The notes under the pieces: model-generated
What the model saw: the letters and a program-made list of their open reading frames with translations, nothing else
Database searches by the model: none
Told to the model about the DNA's origin: nothing
Translations under genes and position numbers: made by a program
Part shown: in pieces, positions 1-9,575 of the stretch
Numbering within the stretch: the stretch's first letter is position 1
How the letters are laid out: the number at the start of each line of letters is the position of its first letter
DNA from: Pseudomonas asplenii
GTDB taxonomy: Bacteria > Pseudomonadota > Gammaproteobacteria > Pseudomonadales > Pseudomonadaceae
Assembly: GCF_001293465.1 (NCBI RefSeq)
Contig: NZ_JSYZ01000021.1
Coordinates: 1-38,199, forward strand
Reading direction: 5' to 3'
DNA length: 38,199 bases

Positions 1-27
1 CCTTATTCAGGACGGGACACCACAAAC

Positions 28-55
28 AAAAAAGCCCGTGACGAGCACGGGCCTT
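28..55 (-). terminator. Rho-independent terminator of the ornithine decarboxylase gene
   Basis: Read on the minus strand, a 7-bp GC stem (GCCCGTG/CACGGGC, 34-40 with 46-52) with a 5-base loop is followed directly by a run of six T. It lies about 25 bases beyond the stop of the decarboxylase gene, which is the expected place for its terminator. Confidence 0.85.
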
Positions 56-77
56 TGGGTCTCGCAGGGGCGAGCAG

Positions 78-1241
78 TTACACGTAGAACGATTTCAGCG
101 GTGGGAAACCGTTGAATTCGACGGCGCTGTAGCTGGTGGTGTAGGCACCGGTGGACAGCCAGTACAGGCGGTCGCCGGCAGCCAGGTTCAGGGGCAGGCC
201 GTACTTGTAGTTCTCGTACATGATGTCGGCGCTGTCGCAGGTCGGACCGGCGATCACCACTTCTTCCACTTCACCGTTCTTCTCGGTCCAGATCGGGAAC
301 TTGATCGACTCGTCGGTGGTTTCGATCAGGCCGGAGAACTTGCCCACGTCGGTGTAGACCCAACGCTCCACGGCGGTACGCGACTTGCGCGCCACCAGCA
401 CCACTTCACTGACCAGGATACCGGCGTTGGCGATCAGCGAACGGCCCGGCTCCAGGATGATTTCCGGCAGGTCGTCACCGAAGTCTTCCTTGAGGAAGCG
501 GATGATTTCCTCGGCATAGGTTTCCAGGCTGTTGGTACGGGTGATGTAGTTGGCCGGGAAGCCGCCACCCATGTTGATCAGCTTGAGTTCAATGCCGTCT
601 TCTTCCTTCAGGCGTTCGAAGATCACCTTGACCTTGGCGATCGCCGCATCCCACACGCTGATGTCGCGCTGTTGCGAACCGACGTGGAAGGAGACGCCGT
701 AAGGCACCAGGCCCAGGTCGCGGGCGAGGATCAGCAGGTCCATGGCCATGTCGGTCTGGCAGCCGAACTTGCGCGACAGCGGCCAGTCGGCCGTGGTCGA
801 GCCTTCGGTGAGGATCCGCACGTAGACTTTCGAGCCCGGAGCGGCCTTGGCGATGTTGCGCAGGTCGGCTTCCGAGTCGGTGGCGTACAGGCGCACGCCC
901 TTCTCGTAGAAGTAGCGGATGTCCCTGGATTTCTTGATGGTGTTGCCGTAGCTGATGCGGTCGGCGCTGACGCCCTGACCCATCACTTTGTCCAGTTCGT
1001 AGATCGAGGCGATGTCGAAGCTCGAACCCTTCTGGTTCAGGAGGTCGATGATCTCGACCGCCGGGTTGGCCTTGACCGCGTAGTAGACCTTGGCGAATTC
1101 GAAACCGGCCCGCAGGTCATCATAGGCCTGGGCGATCATCTGGGTATCGATGACCACGAACGGGGTTTCCTGCTTGTCGGCGAATGCCTTCATTTTCTTG
1201 AAAGTATCGCGCGCGAAATAGTCTTCGACCTGGATCGACAT
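78..1241 (-). CDS. speC: Ornithine (lysine/ornithine) decarboxylase, type III PLP fold
   Basis: Decarboxylates ornithine (possibly also lysine) to putrescine (cadaverine), the entry to polyamine synthesis, in the cytosol. The 387-residue protein is the short alanine-racemase-fold form, not the roughly 700-residue E. coli SpeC fold. Visible signatures are the PLP-lysine strand YAVKANP near residue 57, the HVGSQ segment near 186, a glycine-rich phosphate loop (GGGFP, near 225), the EPGRS segment near 265, and the C-terminal GPTCDSAD block carrying the active-site Cys and Asp donated across the dimer. The start ATG is preceded by a GGAG-like site (1244-1255 region, minus strand). It is a single gene with its own terminator and a long leader (see the hairpin at 1350-1383). 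Substrate preference between ornithine and lysine cannot be read from sequence alone. Confidence 0.93.
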   Translation of the reverse strand: MSIQVEDYFARDTFKKMKAFADKQETPFVVIDTQMIAQAYDDLRAGFEFAKVYYAVKANPAVEIIDLLNQKGSSFDIASIYELDKVMGQGVSADRISYGNTIKKSRDIRYFYEKGVRLYATDSEADLRNIAKAAPGSKVYVRILTEGSTTADWPLSRKFGCQTDMAMDLLILARDLGLVPYGVSFHVGSQQRDISVWDAAIAKVKVIFERLKEEDGIELKLINMGGGFPANYITRTNSLETYAEEIIRFLKEDFGDDLPEIILEPGRSLIANAGILVSEVVLVARKSRTAVERWVYTDVGKFSGLIETTDESIKFPIWTEKNGEVEEVVIAGPTCDSADIMYENYKYGLPLNLAAGDRLYWLSTGAYTTSYSAVEFNGFPPLKSFYV

Positions 1242-1349
1242 ACGTGGGGGACTCCTAGTGGCAAACGTGAGTTATCAATGGGTGCAAATGAACGTCCTCC
1301 GTATCCCCACTTTGGTTCGCCTACTTCCCAAGGCATTGCCGCCGAAAGC

Positions 1350-1383
1350 AAAAAGGCCATGGGATCAACCGCTTCCCTTGGCC
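1350..1383 (-). terminator. Terminator-like hairpin in the decarboxylase leader; possible end of a small RNA
   Basis: On the minus strand GGCCAAGGGA (1374-1383) pairs with TCCCATGGCC (1355-1364) with one mismatch around a 9-base loop, followed by TTTTT (1350-1354). It sits about 110 bases upstream of the decarboxylase start and about 335 bases downstream of the importer operon. It could end that operon, end a short independent RNA starting near 1440, or attenuate the decarboxylase gene. The sequence alone does not decide. Confidence 0.55.
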
Positions 1384-1617
1384 TCGCTGTCTCGTCGTCA
1401 GTACTTGAGCCGGATGGATCGTTTCCAGCATGGACGTTCGGCGCGAACTTTAGGACTTGAGGGGCTTTAGATCAACTAAAAATGTCGCGTTTTTGCATGC
1501 GTTCGTCGCGTGACCCGGATCAGCCATCTATTTAACCGACCCGGATGACAGTCTGATGTTCCCCTTCAGTGACCGATGGTTTACGTCTAGCCCCGCCTGT
1601 ATCAGCACGCAGGTCAG

Positions 1618-1689
1618 GTAGGAGCCGGGCTTGCCCGCGAATGGGCCCTCAAGATCGCCAAAGGCTTCGCGGGCAAGCCCGGCTCCTAC
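1618..1689. repeat. REP doublet (REPIN-like inverted pair)
   Basis: A perfect 24-base inverted repeat: 1618-1641 begins GTAGGAGCCGGGCTTGCCCG and 1666-1689 is its exact reverse complement, with a 24-base centre. This is the typical Pseudomonas REP sequence in its paired, REPIN-like form, normally mobilised in trans by a RAYT transposase encoded elsewhere. It lies 30 bases beyond the end of the importer operon, where it may also stabilise the mRNA 3' end. Confidence 0.9.
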
Positions 1690-1718
1690 AGGGGGCGGCG
1701 GTGAAGCAGGGGGCGTGC

Positions 1719-2876
1719 TCAGGCCTCGACCAGTTCCGCCGGCGAGACGATGCTGGTCTTGGCCCCGCGCGAACGCCCGGAACTCAGGTAGGCGGCGATC
1801 GATTCCTGGGTCACTTCGCCGAGGAATACCCGCTCGGCATCCAGTACCGGCAGCCACGCCCGGTTGAACTCGTACATGCGCGACAGCAGGATGCGCAGGT
1901 GTTCGTCGTAGGCGGCGGTGGCGTTGAACTCGCGCAGGAACTGGCCGCAGTCGCCACTCTGGCGGTGCAGGTCGCGGCGGCGCACGTAGCCCAGGGCCTT
2001 GTTGTCGGCGTCGGTGACCACCACGTAGCGACGGTCATGCTCGTCCATCAGGTCCAGGGCCTCGGCCACCGGCGTTTGCGGGCTGACCGACGGCGCGTTG
2101 TCCGCGGCATCTTCGGCCTTGACCAGCAGCAGGCGCTTGAGGGTGCTGTCCTGGCCAACGAAGTGGCTGACGAAATCATCCGCCGGGTGCGCCAGCAGGG
2201 TGTCGGGGTGGTCGATCTGAATCAGCTTGCCGCCACGGAAGATGGCGATCTTGTCGCCGAGCTTGAGGGCTTCGTCGATGTCGTGGCTGACCATGATCAC
2301 GGTCTTGTTCAGCGCCCGCTGCATTTCGAAGAACTCGTTCTGGATCATTTCCCGGTTGATCGGGTCGACCGCGCCGAACGGCTCGTCCATCAGCAGCAGC
2401 GGTGCCTCCGCCGCCAGCGCGCGGATCACGCCGATGCGCTGCTGCTGGCCGCCGGACAGTTCCCGTGGATAACGATGCAGGTACTGCTTGGGTTCGAGCT
2501 TGATCATGTTCATCAGCTCGCGGGCCCGCTCGTGGCATTTGTGCTTGTCCCAGCCGAGCAGGCGCGGGACCACGGTGATGTTTTCCTCGATGGTCATGTT
2601 CGGGAACAGACCGATCTGCTGGATCACGTAGCCGATGTTGCGGCGCAAGGTCACTTCGTCCAGGGCGGTGGTGTCCTCGCCGTTGATCAGTACCTTGCCC
2701 GAGGTCGGCACGATCAGCCGGTTGATCATTTTCAGCGTGGTGCTCTTGCCGCAACCGGACGGGCCGAGAAAGACGCAGATCTCGCCTTCGTTGACGGTCA
2801 GGCTGACGGAGTCGACGGCCTTGACCGCCTTGCCATTGCTTTGAAAGGTCTTGCTCAGGTCTTGAAGTTCGATCAT
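1719..2876 (-). CDS. Osmoprotectant (betaine/choline/carnitine) ABC transporter, ATPase with CBS domains
   Basis: Energises uptake of a quaternary-amine osmoprotectant across the inner membrane. The 385-residue protein has Walker A GPSGCGKST (about 38-46), signature LSGGQQQR, Walker B LLLMDEP, and after about residue 250 two tandem CBS modules, the ionic-strength/nucleotide sensor typical of OpuCA/ProV-type ATPases. Its start ATGA overlaps the stop of the upstream permease by four bases, so the two are translationally coupled. It is the last gene of the four-gene minus-strand operon permease, binding protein, permease, ATPase. The family (OpuC type) is clear; the exact substrate is not. Confidence 0.92.
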   Translation of the reverse strand: MIELQDLSKTFQSNGKAVKAVDSVSLTVNEGEICVFLGPSGCGKSTTLKMINRLIVPTSGKVLINGEDTTALDEVTLRRNIGYVIQQIGLFPNMTIEENITVVPRLLGWDKHKCHERARELMNMIKLEPKQYLHRYPRELSGGQQQRIGVIRALAAEAPLLLMDEPFGAVDPINREMIQNEFFEMQRALNKTVIMVSHDIDEALKLGDKIAIFRGGKLIQIDHPDTLLAHPADDFVSHFVGQDSTLKRLLLVKAEDAADNAPSVSPQTPVAEALDLMDEHDRRYVVVTDADNKALGYVRRRDLHRQSGDCGQFLREFNATAAYDEHLRILLSRMYEFNRAWLPVLDAERVFLGEVTQESIAAYLSSGRSRGAKTSIVSPAELVEA

Positions 2877-3526
2877 TTCAGGAGTCCTTTTGGAGTCAAT
2901 GTGCGTTGCAGGCGCTGCAGCAGCAGGTCGGCGACGATGGCCAGGACGCTGACCAGCACCGCGCCGACCAGCAGCATCGACATGTCGCTGCGGCTGATGG
3001 CCGCCAGGATGAGTACGCCGAGGCCGCCGGCGCCGATGGTGGCGGCGATGGTCATGACGCCGATGTTCATGACCACGGCGGTGCGCACGCCGGCGAGGAT
3101 CACCGGCACGGCGATCGGCAGCTCGACCATGCGCAGGCGCTGGCCGAAGGTCATGCCGATGCCGCGGGCCGCCTCGCGGATACCCGGTTCGACGCCGGTC
3201 AGCGCCAGGTAGGTGTTGCGCATGATCGGCAACAGGGAATAGAGGAACACCGCGGTGATCGCCGGCAGCGGGCCGAGGCCCTGGCCGAATTTCGAATAGA
3301 ACGGCAGCAGCAGGCCGAACAGCGCGATCGACGGAATGGTCAGCAGCACCGTGGCGCTGGCCTGCAGGGGGCCGGCCAGGGTCGGGAAGCGGGTCATCAG
3401 CACGCCCAGCGGCACGCCGAAGACGATGGCCAGGCTCACCGCGATGCCGACCAGGGTGATGTGCTGCCCGGTCAGGTGCAGCACCTGTGACCAGTCCAGA
3501 TGGGAAAAGGCGTTGAGAAAGTCCAT
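2873..3526 (-). CDS. Osmoprotectant ABC transporter permease (OpuCB/OpuCD type)
   Basis: A 217-residue inner-membrane permease with about five to six hydrophobic segments. The cytoplasmic coupling (EAA) loop is visible around GIREAARGIGM (about residues 115-125), where the ATPase docks. The length matches the short permeases of OpuC-type importers. It lies between the binding-protein gene (9-base gap) and the ATPase gene (ATGA overlap). It is paralogous to the 238-residue permease that starts the operon, so the transporter probably uses a heterodimeric membrane domain. Confidence 0.92.
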   Translation of the reverse strand: MDFLNAFSHLDWSQVLHLTGQHITLVGIAVSLAIVFGVPLGVLMTRFPTLAGPLQASATVLLTIPSIALFGLLLPFYSKFGQGLGPLPAITAVFLYSLLPIMRNTYLALTGVEPGIREAARGIGMTFGQRLRMVELPIAVPVILAGVRTAVVMNIGVMTIAATIGAGGLGVLILAAISRSDMSMLLVGAVLVSVLAIVADLLLQRLQRTLTPKGLLK

Positions 3527-3535
3527 GTCTTCTCC

Positions 3536-4429
3536 TCAGTGGATGGGGTGTTGGCGCAGGAAGTCGGCGGCCACGGCGGAGGGGCTCTCATGGCCGACGT
3601 CGACCCGGGCGTTGAGCTGGCGCATGGTTTCGTCGTCGAACAGCTCGGCCAGCGGCTTGAGGTCGGCGGCCAACTGCGGGTTGGCGTCGAGGACGGCCTG
3701 GCGTACCACCGGTGCGGCGGTGTAGTCCGGGAAATAATGCCTGTCGTCTTCCAGCAGCTTGAGCTTGAAGGCGTTCAGCCGGCCGTCGGTGGTGTAGACC
3801 AGGCCGGCGAACACCTGGCTGTTGCGCAGGGCGGTATAGACCAGCCCGGCGTCCATCTGGCGGATGGTGCGGCGGTCGAGGTTCATGCCGTACAGCTTGA
3901 CCATGCCGGCCAGGCCGTCGGAGCGGTTGGCGAACTCGGTGTCCAGAGCCACCAGGTGATGCGCGTCGGCCTCATTGCGCAGCACCTCGGTCAACTGGCT
4001 GATGCTGTTGATCTGCGGATACTGCTGCGCCACTTTCTGCGGCAGGGCCAGGGCGTAGGTGTTGCTGAACTTCGACGGAGTGAGCCAGACCAGGCCCTTT
4101 TTCGCGTCGAGTTCCTTGACCCGGGCGTAGGACTGTTCGCTGTCGAGCTTTTCCGTCACATGGTTGTAGGCCACCAGCGATACGCCGGTGTATTCCCAGA
4201 GCAGATCCAGTTGCCCGCTTTCGTGGGCGCTGCGGGCCAGGTTGCTGCCCAGGCCGCCGGTGACCTGTGTGTCGTAGCCCTTGCTGCGCAGGTATTGCGA
4301 GGTGATCTCGGCGAGCAGGGTCTGCTCGGTGAACACCCGGGCGCCGATACGGATCAGCGGTTTGTCGGCGGCCTGGGCCGTGCCCGCGAACAGCAGGGCG
4401 CAGGCGAGGAGAATGCAGAGTCTTTTCAT
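3536..4429 (-). CDS. Osmoprotectant ABC transporter periplasmic binding protein (OpuCC/OsmF type)
   Basis: A 297-residue exported protein. I place the start at the ATG at 4427-4429, which begins a typical signal peptide (MKRLCILLACALLFAGTAQA, cut after the second Ala-x-Ala-like site). The longer open frame upstream runs antisense-like through the neighbouring permease and gives no sensible protein. The mature part begins IRIGARVFTEQTLLAEI and contains the GGLGSN and DLLWEYTG segments characteristic of OpuAC/OsmF-type binding proteins, which hold quaternary ammonium ligands in an aromatic pocket. It delivers ligand to the two flanking permeases. Ligand identity (betaine, choline, carnitine) is not determined. 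Confidence 0.92.
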   Translation of the reverse strand: MKRLCILLACALLFAGTAQAADKPLIRIGARVFTEQTLLAEITSQYLRSKGYDTQVTGGLGSNLARSAHESGQLDLLWEYTGVSLVAYNHVTEKLDSEQSYARVKELDAKKGLVWLTPSKFSNTYALALPQKVAQQYPQINSISQLTEVLRNEADAHHLVALDTEFANRSDGLAGMVKLYGMNLDRRTIRQMDAGLVYTALRNSQVFAGLVYTTDGRLNAFKLKLLEDDRHYFPDYTAAPVVRQAVLDANPQLAADLKPLAELFDDETMRQLNARVDVGHESPSAVAADFLRQHPIH

Positions 4430-4443
4430 GTCGTTTCCTTTGC

Positions 4444-5160
4444 TCAGGCCGGGCGCAGCCCGCGCTCCAGCCAGAGGCGGCTGGCCAGGGTCACCAGGGC
4501 GTCGAGCAGCAGCGCCAGCAGGGCGGTGCAGGCGGCACCGAGGATCAGTTGCGGCTGGTTGTTCAGGGCGATGCCGGGGAAGATCAGGCTGCCCAGGCTG
4601 TTGGCGCCGATCAGGAACGCCAGTGGCGCGGTGCCGACGTTGAGCGCCAGGGCCACCCGCACGCCGCCGATGATGATCGGCACGGCGTTGGGCAATTCGA
4701 CTTTCCACAGCACCTGGCGCGGGGTCATGCCGATGCCGGTGGCGGCCTCCTTCAGCGAGGCCTCGACGTTCTTCAGGCCCTCGTAGGTGTTGCGCACGAT
4801 CGGCAGCAGCGAGGCGAGGAACAAGGCCAGGATCGCCGGCCCGGCACCGATGCCGAGAATCCCCAGGGCGATGGCCAACACCGCCAGCGGGGGCACGGTA
4901 TTGCCGATGTTGAAGACCTGCATGAAACGTTCGGCCCGCGCGGCCATGGCCGGGCGACTGAGCAGGATGCCGGCGGGAATGCCGACGACGAGCGCCGCGA
5001 ACATCGAGGCGAGCACCAGGTAGAGGTGCGCTTGCAGGTAGAACCACAGATCGGCCTGGTAGTGCTCGATCGTGCTGATGCCGATCCAGTGGATCAACAG
5101 GGCCAGGAGCGCGATCACCGTCACGCCTCCCATAAGCCCCTTGCCATAGCGATTAGCCAC
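4444..5160 (-). CDS. Osmoprotectant ABC transporter permease (first gene of the operon)
   Basis: A 238-residue inner-membrane permease, paralogue of the 217-residue one downstream. It has an N-terminal hydrophobic segment, further helices between about residues 40 and 230, and an EAA-type loop around VEASLKEAATGIGM (about residues 131-144). It begins the four-gene operon; its stop lies 14 bases before the binding-protein start. The order permease, binding protein, permease, ATPase differs from the ATPase-first order of well-known opuC operons, but all four parts are present and intact. Confidence 0.92.
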   Translation of the reverse strand: MANRYGKGLMGGVTVIALLALLIHWIGISTIEHYQADLWFYLQAHLYLVLASMFAALVVGIPAGILLSRPAMAARAERFMQVFNIGNTVPPLAVLAIALGILGIGAGPAILALFLASLLPIVRNTYEGLKNVEASLKEAATGIGMTPRQVLWKVELPNAVPIIIGGVRVALALNVGTAPLAFLIGANSLGSLIFPGIALNNQPQLILGAACTALLALLLDALVTLASRLWLERGLRPA

Positions 5161-5512
5161 AGATGGACTCCTTTTTTCGGTCGGCGAACACTTCCCCGTG
5201 AGGCAAAACCATTCCTGGCTGGCGGAAAAGATGTTCGCGAAGAGCAGCCTTGTCCCGGCCGATAAACGGCCATGGGAAAAGCCATGAGCGCCGCCCTCGT
5301 CAGGCTAACTGACTGATTTTTCTACACCTGACGAAAGGTCATGACAGGGAAGTGGACGCCTGCGATGTTTAAAAGGTTCCGCAATTGGCAGCATTTGGCC
5401 ATCTCGCCGGGGGGCAGCCGGAGGGCGTCGGTCGGGCTGGCGGTGGCCGCTGGAGTGCAGTCTGGTCTATAATCTGCGCCCTTTTTTTGAATCACCTGTC
5501 AGGCGATTTCCC
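5161..5512. other. Divergent intergenic region between the importer operon and prfC
   Basis: This 352-base gap must hold the promoters of the leftward importer operon and of rightward prfC. I see a good prfC -10 element (listed separately) but no clear operator or -35/-10 pair for the importer. No credible small gene is visible. Confidence 0.5.
5468..5473 (+). promoter_or_regulatory. Candidate -10 element of prfC
   Basis: A perfect TATAAT hexamer lies 41 bases before the prfC ATG. No good -35 match is found at the right distance, so the promoter may lean on the strong -10 or an activator. Confidence 0.45.
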
Positions 5513-7096
<1,584 letters not shown>

Positions 7097-7121
7097 ACGT
7101 ACACTTTAACCACGAAGTTAA

Positions 7122-7152
7122 AAAACCGTTGCGAGAGCAGCGGTTTTTTTTT
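7122..7152 (+). terminator. Rho-independent terminator of prfC
   Basis: The stem AACCGTTGC/GCAGCGGTT (one mismatch pair, GAGA loop) is followed by a run of nine to ten T, 26 bases after the prfC stop. It marks the last native-looking sequence before base composition drops. Confidence 0.88.
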
Positions 7153-7396
7153 GCTCGGATTTTTCTGTGGTCCTGGATTAACCGTTATTGTTGCTGTGCT
7201 GTCATGTCTTTTTGGATTGGTAAGTATCGGTCTCTGCTACATAGATAAGCAGGTTGTAAGAAATATCTTTCATATGCTTGGGAGAATATCTACAAATTTA
7301 GTGGCGGCTATTTTGTTGAGTGTGGGCAATTTCTGATTTTTAGAAAAATATTGGAGAAATTCTCTCGCCAGGACTACGTTTCTTAAACATAAACAT
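7153..7396. other. AT-rich leader at the left edge of the island
   Basis: Composition changes abruptly to AT-rich. A 61-codon hydrophobic frame (7151-7336, TTG start, no ribosome-binding site) is open but I do not support it as a gene. The promoter of the five-gene operon should be here or just downstream, but no convincing -35/-10 pair stands out. Short stretches in different frames (about 7249-7383, then 7337-7447) read somewhat like coding sequence and may be the decayed or frameshifted N-terminus of the next gene. Confidence 0.4.
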
Positions 7397-7409
7397 ATGG
7401 GTGGGACGA

Positions 7410-8467
7410 ATGAATATTCTAGTGAGTACCTCGCAGTCAAAAATTCATGAACATGACATTTCGATTCTGGATGGGAAGATTTTAATCCAAAAAAATACCT
7501 GCTAGAGAGGGTTTTTTTAGAGCGAAATAGTGTTTTGGTTGTTTCTGGAAGTTTGATTGAGGGTATTGGGACCATTCACTCTGATATCGATTGCATTGTT
7601 TTGTGTGAAAAAAGACCTACAGCGAGAGAAGTTGAGAAGAGTGAGCATGCTTTAGTAACTGACATAAATTATCGCTATATTGCCAGCGATGAGGATGTCC
7701 ATAATACGACAGATTTTTATGGGGATACCAGTATTCACATTGATGTCGATTACATAACGTTTTCTGAGGTTTACGAAATTATAGGGAAAATTGAAAGTGC
7801 ATTTGATGAGATTGTTGGGGATCAGAGGGTTATTTATGATCCTATTTTAACTAATACAGAAAATAATGTAATCCATAGAGCTCTGATAGGCTATGCATTG
7901 GAGAACGAGAATAGGTTCAATAACTTCAAAAGCAGGATTCCATTGGAGAAGCATATTTATGTTGCTCATCGCGAAAAATTACCTGTTTTTTATGCTTTCC
8001 AGGATGTTCAAGGTTGCTGGCAATCAGGAAACCTATGGATGGGTTGTGAGATTGCAAGAGATATGATGCTCAAAACGACAATGAGTTTTACCTACCTGAC
8101 TGGAATAACTAATAAGCATTATAAGTGGGTTTATTCGAATGTTTTTCGGGTTGTTGGCTTCGACAAGATTAAAAAGGAGTTTTTCAGGTTGGTTAGAGTA
8201 GGTGCGGTTACAGATGTGGAATGTCGGTTATATATTGAAGAGGTTCTTGAGTATATGGATTTGGTTTTTTTGGAAATGGAGAAGTTGCTAAAAAAAATAT
8301 GTATATATCCGTCTGTACAAAAATCTTTATTTGCGTTGGATAGAGAGTTTGATGGTCGGCGGCAAACGGGGCATAAAATATCAAAGTGTGAGTACTATTT
8401 CAGGAAAAAATATTTTTTAGCAGGAGAGACGCCTTCCTTGGTCAGCCTGCTGAAAGAGTGGGATTGA
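7410..8467 (+). CDS. Nucleotidyltransferase-fold protein, N-terminus disrupted or frameshifted
   Basis: The continuous frame is 7535-8467 (310 residues, only a TTG start). It carries a complete polymerase-beta-type nucleotidyltransferase signature: GS at residues 5-6, SDID with Asp 17 and Asp 19, and the third Asp in HIDVDYI at about 70-72. Such enzymes transfer NMP to a small molecule, protein or RNA. The frame stays open upstream to 7457 and encodes a plausible helix before the GS loop (YLLERVFLER), yet has no ATG after two TGA codons (7448-7450, 7454-7456). An ATG at 7410 with a GGTGGGAC site upstream opens the neighbouring frame and meets this one through a one-base slip in a run of seven A (7489-7495). 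I therefore extend the gene to 7410 as one hypothesis; an alternative in-frame ATG is at 7397. First gene of the island operon; acceptor unknown. Confidence 0.6.
7489..7495 (+). other. A7 slippage site joining two reading frames
   Basis: The frame opened by the ATG at 7410 reads CAA AAA AAT here and stops at TAG 7503-7505. A -1 slip on A AAA AAT moves into the frame of the nucleotidyltransferase. One extra A would do the same, so an ancestral or true A8 is equally possible. Confidence 0.4.
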
Positions 8468-8514
8468 GGAAGCGTGTACTGAATTTTAATTGGCCGTATC
8501 AGGAGTGCTGAGCG

Positions 8515-9573
8515 ATGGAGCGTACTGGGCTTTTTATGCAGCGTACATTAGATCAGTACGTAAATTTTATAACTATAATCAGTGAGCGACATGGTTGGCG
8601 GACTTTAGGTGGAGTTCAAACAAATGACTATTATGTTTATCGTAATGCCATGCGCGAAGGATGTCATCTTCAAAAGGCCTCCTTCGAGCTTCGGCATCCG
8701 GAGGAGATGATTTGTGATTTGAGTAATCTTGAATCGATCTATAACGGCATAGATTCTGAAGATATCATACGCCTGTGGAAATATCTGGATTCAGTTACAA
8801 AAAAAATCAGATTCGGAGGCGTGCGTCGAATAAGTGGAGATGGACTTTCACCTGAAATAGCGATTTCCGGACCGTCCATGCTTCAGCTAAAAAATATTAA
8901 GCAGCGCCTTGTGGGTGAGGGATTTTCGCAGCTCGGTTTTGATTTTGATAAAGATGTACATTTTTCGAAAAACACCCTTCATGGAATCGCCAAGAATCGA
9001 CTACTTATAGACGCAAATACTGAAACAATGGAGTTTTATAGTGAGTTTTGTGCTTTTTATAGTAAGTATATATCTCATGAGTATTGGGATGTCAGTAGTG
9101 TATTCAATGCACGATATATCTATGAAGATCACTTGGTCTGGCATCAAATCAAAAAAATCTCAAAAAATAAGCTGTTCTTGCTGGCAGCAGGTTTACCCTT
9201 GGCATTGGGCTACTTGGCTGCAACCGGTGACCAGAACATTTTCTTCACAGAAATTCATCGACAAAACGATTCTGGGCTTTTAAATAGAGATTTTGCATTT
9301 CGGGGTATTTTCCCTACGCCAAATCTATCCAGTGAATCTTGGTTGATTATAGATAAATCCTATACGGGTGGTAGCATTAAACATGCGGCTAATTCACTAA
9401 GGGAAAGTTTGGGTTATGATGCTGATGTAAAAACATTGGCACTATTTCCTAAATCATTTGGCGCGTTTATGAGCGCAGATTATGCAGTTTATGCCGGGAA
9501 GCTGTTTGAGGTAAAGGAGTGCGCCCCACGATTGGATAGGGAGTGCTGGCACACTCAGCTAATAATGGAGTGA
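8515..9573 (+). CDS. Phosphoribosyltransferase-like protein with a large unassigned N-terminal region
   Basis: The 352-residue protein has, at about 276-292, a strand-loop of the form WLIIDKSYTGGSI. This matches the PRPP-binding loop of type I phosphoribosyltransferases (hydrophobic strand, acidic residue, TGGS), except that the usual second acidic residue is replaced by Lys 281. The preceding segment IFFTEIHRQNDSG (about 242-254) sits where the flexible hood or pyrophosphate region is expected. Residues 1-210 match nothing I recognise and could bind the acceptor. The ATG at 8515 has AGGAG nine bases upstream. It is 47 bases after the nucleotidyltransferase and 2 bases before the phosphatase gene. 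If active it would attach or remove a ribosyl 5-phosphate group; a lost or altered activity is possible given the changed motif. Confidence 0.65.
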   Translation: MERTGLFMQRTLDQYVNFITIISERHGWRTLGGVQTNDYYVYRNAMREGCHLQKASFELRHPEEMICDLSNLESIYNGIDSEDIIRLWKYLDSVTKKIRFGGVRRISGDGLSPEIAISGPSMLQLKNIKQRLVGEGFSQLGFDFDKDVHFSKNTLHGIAKNRLLIDANTETMEFYSEFCAFYSKYISHEYWDVSSVFNARYIYEDHLVWHQIKKISKNKLFLLAAGLPLALGYLAATGDQNIFFTEIHRQNDSGLLNRDFAFRGIFPTPNLSSESWLIIDKSYTGGSIKHAANSLRESLGYDADVKTLALFPKSFGAFMSADYAVYAGKLFEVKECAPRLDRECWHTQLIME

Positions 9574-9575
9574 GT

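Larger units (their letters stand above)
1242..1718. other. Gene-free stretch between the decarboxylase and the osmoprotectant importer operon
   Basis: No convincing coding frame is present; the frames that are open here lack a ribosome-binding site and family features. It holds the decarboxylase leader, a terminator-like hairpin (1350-1383) and a REP doublet (1618-1689), each listed separately. A loose minus-strand promoter candidate (TTGATC, 17-base spacer, TAAAGT) lies around 1447-1476. Confidence 0.6.

Noticed and set aside
1569..3212. 547-codon plus-strand frame opposite the importer ATPase and permease
   Set aside because: Starts inside the REP-containing gap and runs antisense to two clear ABC transporter genes.
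7151..7336. 61-codon hydrophobic frame after the prfC terminator
   Set aside because: TTG start inside the terminator T run, no ribosome-binding site, and no recognisable family; it could be a membrane peptide but the support is too weak.
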